From Cyanobacteria bacterium SZAS-4 (lineage in GTDB: Bacteria; Cyanobacteriota; Vampirovibrionia; Obscuribacterales; Obscuribacteraceae): a stretch of 64,000 nt of DNA. Location of the stretch: contig JAFEAT010000008.1 of assembly GCA_018266255.1 (NCBI GenBank), forward strand, positions 62,001-126,000. Reading direction: 5' to 3'. The translations under genes and the position numbers were made by a program. Positions within the stretch are counted from its first letter, which is position 1. The number at the start of each line of letters is the position of its first letter. Below, piece by piece: positions 60,403 to 64,000 of this stretch. Under the pieces are notes generated by a model. That model had not been told where the DNA came from. It was given only the letters and a program-made list of their open reading frames with translations, and made no database searches.

Positions 60403-61308
60403 ATGAACAACGAGATGGATCGCAGAGAGTTTTTGAAGCTGGCGGGCGTCGGAGGCGTAGTGTTTCTTTCGGGATTGAGCGCCAATCCGGCGCTCAGTCT
60501 GGCATTGCCGACCAAAGATTTCTTTTTCGTCCAGCTCTCTGACACCCATTGGGGCTTTGAGGGCGCCAAGGTGAATCCAGATGCCAAAGGTACCTTGATA
60601 AAGGCCGTAAAAGAGGTGAACAGCCTCAAGCAGAAGCCAGATTTCATTGTCTTTACCGGCGACCTGACTCAAACGACTGATGACGTCAGCGTTCGCAAGG
60701 CGCGCATGAAAGAGTTTCGCAGTATCGTTGGCGAATTAGACGCGAAAATTGTTCGATTTATGCCAGGAGAACACGACGCGTCTTTAGACAACGGCGAAAC
60801 ATATAAGGAATTCTTTGGCGAAACTCATTATACTTTCGATCACAAGGGCGTTCACTTTATCGTGATCGATAATGTCTCCGATCCCACCGGAAGCATTGGG
60901 GAGGCTCAACTAGAGTGGTTGAAACAAGATCTATCCAAGCGAAAACGCGATGACAATATTGTCGTTTTGACCCATCGACCGCTCTTCGATCTCTACCCTC
61001 AATGGGATTGGGCCACTAAGGATGGTGCCAAGGCTATCGACATGTTGATGCCTTTTACAAACGTGACGGTATTTTACGGTCATGTCCATCAAGAGAACCA
61101 TCATATGACCGGTCATATCGCACATCATTCTGCCAATTCTTTGATGCTGCCGATGCCCGTTGCAGGCTCGATGCCGAAACGGCAACCGATTTTGTGGAAT
61201 AATGCAGAACCATATAAAGGACTGGGTTTTCGCAACGTTTTGAGTAAGTCCAAGAAAGATCAATTCGAATTATCAGAGTACGGAATAAATGCAGAGGCAC
61301 GAGTATGA
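60403..61308 (+). CDS. Tat-exported metallophosphoesterase (calcineurin-like)
   Basis: A 301-residue two-metal phosphoesterase. The Tat signal is MDRREFLKLAGVGGVVFLSG, with the twin Arg at 7-8. Metal motifs are SDTHWG (D47, H49), FTGDLTQ (D87), GEHD at 122-125, VLTHRP (H191) and YGHVHQ (H227, H229). In the fourth position the usual Asn of GNHD/E is Glu. The start is ATG 60403 with GAGG upstream; a longer frame from 60226 is not supported and would overlap the sigma operon start. Its stop overlaps the cupredoxin start (ATGA). Folded export through Tat fits a cytoplasmically metal-loaded enzyme. The substrate is unknown. Confidence 0.88.
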   Translation: MNNEMDRREFLKLAGVGGVVFLSGLSANPALSLALPTKDFFFVQLSDTHWGFEGAKVNPDAKGTLIKAVKEVNSLKQKPDFIVFTGDLTQTTDDVSVRKARMKEFRSIVGELDAKIVRFMPGEHDASLDNGETYKEFFGETHYTFDHKGVHFIVIDNVSDPTGSIGEAQLEWLKQDLSKRKRDDNIVVLTHRPLFDLYPQWDWATKDGAKAIDMLMPFTNVTVFYGHVHQENHHMTGHIAHHSANSLMLPMPVAGSMPKRQPILWNNAEPYKGLGFRNVLSKSKKDQFELSEYGINAEARV

Positions 61309-61664
61309 AAAAATTCTTTGAGACTTTCGTTGTTTTGACACTTTGTTTCGGCTACTCAATTTGGTCGACAGCCATTGGTAGCAATGAACCCAGTTTAGTC
61401 AAAATCAGTGCGAAGAAATTCGAGTTCACACCTAAACAAGTGACGGTGAAAAAAGGAATCCCATGCATTATCCAGCTGACCTCTGAAGATAGAACGCATG
61501 GATTCAGCTCCCCCGCATTGAATTTGCGCGCCGATATCGCTCCAGGAAAGCCGACTGAAATCAAGTTCACTCCGCAAAAAGCGGGTGACTATAACTTCTT
61601 TTGCGACGTTTTCTGCGGTAGTGGACACGAAGACATGGAAGGCAAGATTACTGTCATCGAATAG
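61305..61664 (+). CDS. exported CuA-type cupredoxin
   Basis: A 119-residue protein with a Sec signal sequence or anchor (about 1-25) and a cupredoxin fold (FEFTPKQVTVKKG, CIIQLTSEDRTHGF, ADIAPGKPTEIKFTPQKAGD). The metal site is complete and of CuA type: H65, then C100-x3-C104-x3-H108-x2-M111 in FCDVFCGSGHEDM. The same arrangement occurs in cytochrome oxidase subunit II and nitrous oxide reductase. Here it is a stand-alone domain without oxidase genes nearby. It is translationally coupled to the Tat phosphoesterase. It may carry electrons or deliver copper; this is inferred. Confidence 0.88.
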   Translation: MKKFFETFVVLTLCFGYSIWSTAIGSNEPSLVKISAKKFEFTPKQVTVKKGIPCIIQLTSEDRTHGFSSPALNLRADIAPGKPTEIKFTPQKAGDYNFFCDVFCGSGHEDMEGKITVIE

Positions 61665-61699
61665 CGATACAATGTGTTGTCGCTATTCGGGTGCTTATC

Positions 61700-62455
61700 A
61701 TGCCAACATCATCTGATCAAGAATTCTTCTGGGAAATCCACAGCGGATTGCCGCGTGAAGGTCCTGGAGATAATGAATCAACTCGCAAAGCGTTTGCTGC
61801 GCTGCCAAAACTTCCTGATGAGCCATTCATTCTAGATGTTGCTTGCGGACCAGGCATGCAGACAATTGAGTTGGCAAATTTATGCAAGGCAGATATTGTC
61901 GCTGTAGATTTGCGTCAAGAATTTTTGGATGAGTTGGACCGTCGAGCCGCTGATGCGAAAGTAAGTGACAGAGTTACCACCGTGAATGCATCGATGATGG
62001 AACTGCCTTTTGATGACGACAGCTTTGATTTGATCTGGAGCGAAGGCGCTATTTACATAATGGGTTTCGAGAACGGTTTAAAGGCATGGAAACCGCTTCT
62101 CAAGAAAGGTGGTTGTCTTGCAGTAACTAATGTCAGTTATCTAAAAGATGATGTGCCTGACGAAGTACGCAAATTTTGGGATGCGGGTTATCCCGAAATT
62201 ACAACTGTCGCTAATTTCTTGAAAGTGGTCGAGCGCTGCGGCTATAAATTGTTGAATCATTTCACGCTGCCGACATCAGCTTGGATGAACGACTACTACA
62301 CGCCGATGGAAAAGCACCTGCAAGCGCTTCGAGCGAAAGACAGCGGCAACAGCGTTGCTCTCAAGGCAATTGAAGAGAGTCAGCACGAGATCGACATGTA
62401 CCGAAAACATTCAGACGATTACGGCTATGTGTTTTACGTCATGCAATCTGAGTGA
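61700..62455 (+). CDS. class I SAM-dependent methyltransferase
   Basis: A 251-residue methyltransferase. Motif I is LDVACGPGMQTIEL, followed by IVAVDLRQEFLDEL and VNASMMELPFDDDSFDLIWS, which is the usual motif III region. The pattern resembles UbiE/Coq5-like small-molecule methyltransferases. It is soluble with no signal. ATG 61700 is preferred to GTG 61691. The substrate cannot be assigned. It follows the cupredoxin gene by 35 bases and may be the third gene of the same operon, or independent. Confidence 0.82.
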   Translation: MPTSSDQEFFWEIHSGLPREGPGDNESTRKAFAALPKLPDEPFILDVACGPGMQTIELANLCKADIVAVDLRQEFLDELDRRAADAKVSDRVTTVNASMMELPFDDDSFDLIWSEGAIYIMGFENGLKAWKPLLKKGGCLAVTNVSYLKDDVPDEVRKFWDAGYPEITTVANFLKVVERCGYKLLNHFTLPTSAWMNDYYTPMEKHLQALRAKDSGNSVALKAIEESQHEIDMYRKHSDDYGYVFYVMQSE

Positions 62456-62457
62456 GC

Positions 62458-63606
62458 TTACTTCTGGCGTTCTATGCTCAAACCAGAGAAGCACGAGTTG
62501 AATTCAGGAAGTGTCATCGAAAACGGTTTGCTCAAATCAGAGTCTTTAAATTTGTATTCTGTTTCGGGTCTGACAAAATGCGATTTGTTCAGCACATCTC
62601 GTACAACTATTCTTGAGTTGGTGGCATCGTATCCCACAATTGCGTAAGCGTGGTGCTCCATCAATCCGTATGCTTCGGCTTTCTCCTGAACTCCGGTTGT
62701 TGCGAGTACTATGCGTTGGTTTTTGAATGCTTCTTTTAACTGCTTATCTTGTTCGTCGTAGAACTTCGCTTCAGTTTTGCTGCGGTTGAACCAGCTTTCC
62801 ATTTGGCGCTCTGTCACATAGCCCTTTCCCAACCCGAAATCGCCTAACTCGAAACTTGTTGTCGTTAGTTGATTCATGTCGTTGCCAGTTAGTGCCTTGC
62901 ATCCGCGCTCGTCTCTTGCACCATAGCTGGCTGCGAAACCGGGTAACTCTGGCGAGGAAGTCCATCTGCCGTCCATGATTCCGTGCCGCACGAAGTGAAA
63001 GCATTTTTCGCCGAAAGACTGACGCTGGTCGAGGTACGTACCATATGCCTTTTCAATTACCGGCACCCAGATCCCGGCAGAAAATCCATCTTTATCGACA
63101 GCTCTCGAGTAAATATCCAGCTCTCGTGTAGAAAGCGGTGTCACCGTAATTGGTTTACTCTTCGCTTCAGGAAATGTGACCGTAAACGATCCATCCTTGT
63201 TTCTACGGATCATGTTAAAGATGGTTTCTTTTCCGCGTTCGGTTGCTGCGAATGATGCCAACGCCGCAAGAAATCTGCAATCGTATACACCATTTTGTCT
63301 CACAACAGTGGCTTCTATGCTTTCTTTGTCGTCGGCAAAAAGTGGTAGCGACAATTGCAAATCGTCGTCACTATTTGATGCTTGTGGCGACACCAGCGTT
63401 TTCAACCAAGAGAAAATTCGTGGACCTCTGACGAGCAAATCTTGCCCGGCATATTCAATGTCTAGCAATATGTTTAACGCAAAGCTTATCGATAGAATGA
63501 GGGGAATTGCCAGCCAGAGCTTGCCAGCATTTTTCACAAATCCTAGCCCGGCTAGTTCATTGCGCAAGTATTCTGCTGAAAAACTGGATTTTGTTGTAGT
63601 AAGCAT
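62458..63606 (-). CDS. membrane-anchored calpain-like cysteine protease
   Basis: A 382-residue protein with one N-terminal hydrophobic helix (about 29-48). It contains a calpain-type (C2) core: QNGVYDCRFLAALASFA with C110 as nucleophile, matching the calpain G-x-C-W-L-L-A-A-L-A motif; DGFSAGIWVPVIEKAYGTYL; and the His motif MEHHAYAIVGYD (H318 or H319). In the position of the usual R-N-P-W-G Asn there is R-D-V-L-N, so the third catalytic residue is Asp337 or Asn340. Calcium-binding domains of animal calpains are absent. Bacterial calpain-like proteases are poorly characterised. The gene converges on the methyltransferase. Confidence 0.7.
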   Translation of the reverse strand: MLTTTKSSFSAEYLRNELAGLGFVKNAGKLWLAIPLILSISFALNILLDIEYAGQDLLVRGPRIFSWLKTLVSPQASNSDDDLQLSLPLFADDKESIEATVVRQNGVYDCRFLAALASFAATERGKETIFNMIRRNKDGSFTVTFPEAKSKPITVTPLSTRELDIYSRAVDKDGFSAGIWVPVIEKAYGTYLDQRQSFGEKCFHFVRHGIMDGRWTSSPELPGFAASYGARDERGCKALTGNDMNQLTTTSFELGDFGLGKGYVTERQMESWFNRSKTEAKFYDEQDKQLKEAFKNQRIVLATTGVQEKAEAYGLMEHHAYAIVGYDATNSRIVVRDVLNKSHFVRPETEYKFKDSDLSKPFSMTLPEFNSCFSGLSIERQK

Positions 63607-63652
63607 CCGCCCATTCTAGTGAGCGTTGTTTGAGTGCGAACTCGGTAAAACC

Positions 63653-64000
63653 CTAGTAGTTAACTGCGGACTTGTCTGAAGGTTTCTGCATGAACGTATA
63701 TGAAATATGGAGTTTGCAGCCGGCAGCGGTCTCGTTGTCGCAGTAGATGCTGCAACTGTTACCGGTGCGCGGATTTGTCGCCATGATTGCTTTGTTGGTC
63801 GAGCTGTCCATGTCCCACTTGTACATACTCAGTGCCGTTCGGTACCAGTCTGTAATGCGCCCTGCATCGTCTTTTGCTTGATAGACATACGCATATGTAC
63901 GCTCAACTTGATCGTTCGCTGGGAATTCTCGCGCTTTTTCGAGCTTGACTTGCCCTGTGAATTCAGGCAGATCAGGAAGTTCAACTTTGTTGGCTATCGC
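63653..64000 (-). CDS. partial gene of unknown function at the window edge
   Basis: The minus-strand frame is open from base 64000 to a TAG at 63653, giving 115 residues; the start is outside the window. Segments include VELPDLPEFTGQVKLEKA, YAYVYQAKDDAGRITDWYR and TNPRTGNSCSIYCDNETAAG. The periodic Thr/Asn/Ser and Cys pattern suggests an exported beta-rich protein, but I do not recognise it. It lies 46 bases upstream of the calpain-like gene on the same strand and could be its operon partner. Confidence 0.6.
   Translation of the reverse strand, partial: AIANKVELPDLPEFTGQVKLEKAREFPANDQVERTYAYVYQAKDDAGRITDWYRTALSMYKWDMDSSTNKAIMATNPRTGNSCSIYCDNETAAGCKLHISYTFMQKPSDKSAVNY

Noticed and set aside
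1..64000. tRNA, rRNA, CRISPR arrays, insertion sequences or prophage genes
   Set aside because: No cloverleaf with a GTTCGA-type T-loop, no regularly spaced repeats, and no transposase, integrase or phage structural gene was seen by reading; a tRNAscan or ISfinder search would settle it.

Overview
The window reads as one continuous, gene-dense bacterial chromosome segment with moderate GC and many short overlaps between genes. Its strongest signature is eight intact Hanks-type Ser/Thr kinases plus one kinase remnant. Several of these are single-pass receptors with a leucine-rich-repeat (LRR) exterior. There are also many exported TPR, LRR and small proteins, aerobic or oxidative-stress functions (NDH-2, MsrA/MsrB, a CuA cupredoxin, an FGE-type sulfatase activator) and a very large alpha-2-macroglobulin. 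This fits a Gram-negative-type, oxygen-using bacterium. My best guess is a non-photosynthetic cyanobacterial relative (Vampirovibrionia/Melainabacteria, Obscuribacterales-like). That is inferred from gene style only; no marker gene was compared.

Layout. 0-2.7 kb: two-component operon (PAS histidine kinase, Rcp1-like receiver, REC-histidine kinase hybrid). 2.9-9.7 kb: small exported protein, receptor kinase with LRR exterior, TPR protein, exported choloylglycine-hydrolase-like amidase, WGR-like small protein, LRR membrane protein and a decayed kinase. 9.8-15.4 kb: exported serine hydrolase, then two kinases with an N-terminal membrane plus PH-like module. 15.4-23.7 kb: housekeeping and accessory genes (VOC protein, broken amidohydrolase, infC with a non-AUG start, ADP-ribosylglycohydrolase, LRR protein, DUF72, Ala-tRNA(Pro) deacylase-like, DinB). 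23.8-30.8 kb: a five-gene minus-strand operon of three exported TPR paralogues followed by two more membrane/PH-like kinases. 31-38.9 kb: NDH-2, GlsB-type protein, exported MsrA and MsrB, a tandem receptor-kinase pair, and a proline/glutamine-rich protein. 39-50.7 kb: TPR plus double aspartic-protease protein, DUF202, exported sulfatase with its own exported FGE, and a 2106-residue macroglobulin. 50.8-64 kb: proline iminopeptidase, PlsC-like acyltransferase, NCS1 permease, a candidate structured RNA, another receptor kinase, an ECF sigma/anti-sigma operon, Tat-exported phosphoesterase with CuA cupredoxin, methyltransferase, calpain-like protease and a partial gene at the edge.

How it fits together. 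Two kinase classes dominate. One is cytoplasmic kinase, one membrane helix, then an exterior (LRR in three of four). The other is membrane helices, a PH-like domain, then a C-terminal kinase with drifting catalytic motifs. The second class occurs as two adjacent pairs, one of them in an operon with exported TPR proteins. That operon is the best candidate for an undescribed envelope-signalling system. Starts were moved from the longest reading frame where a Shine-Dalgarno sequence, signal peptide or Tat motif supported a better one. No tRNA, rRNA, CRISPR array, insertion sequence or integrase was recognised.
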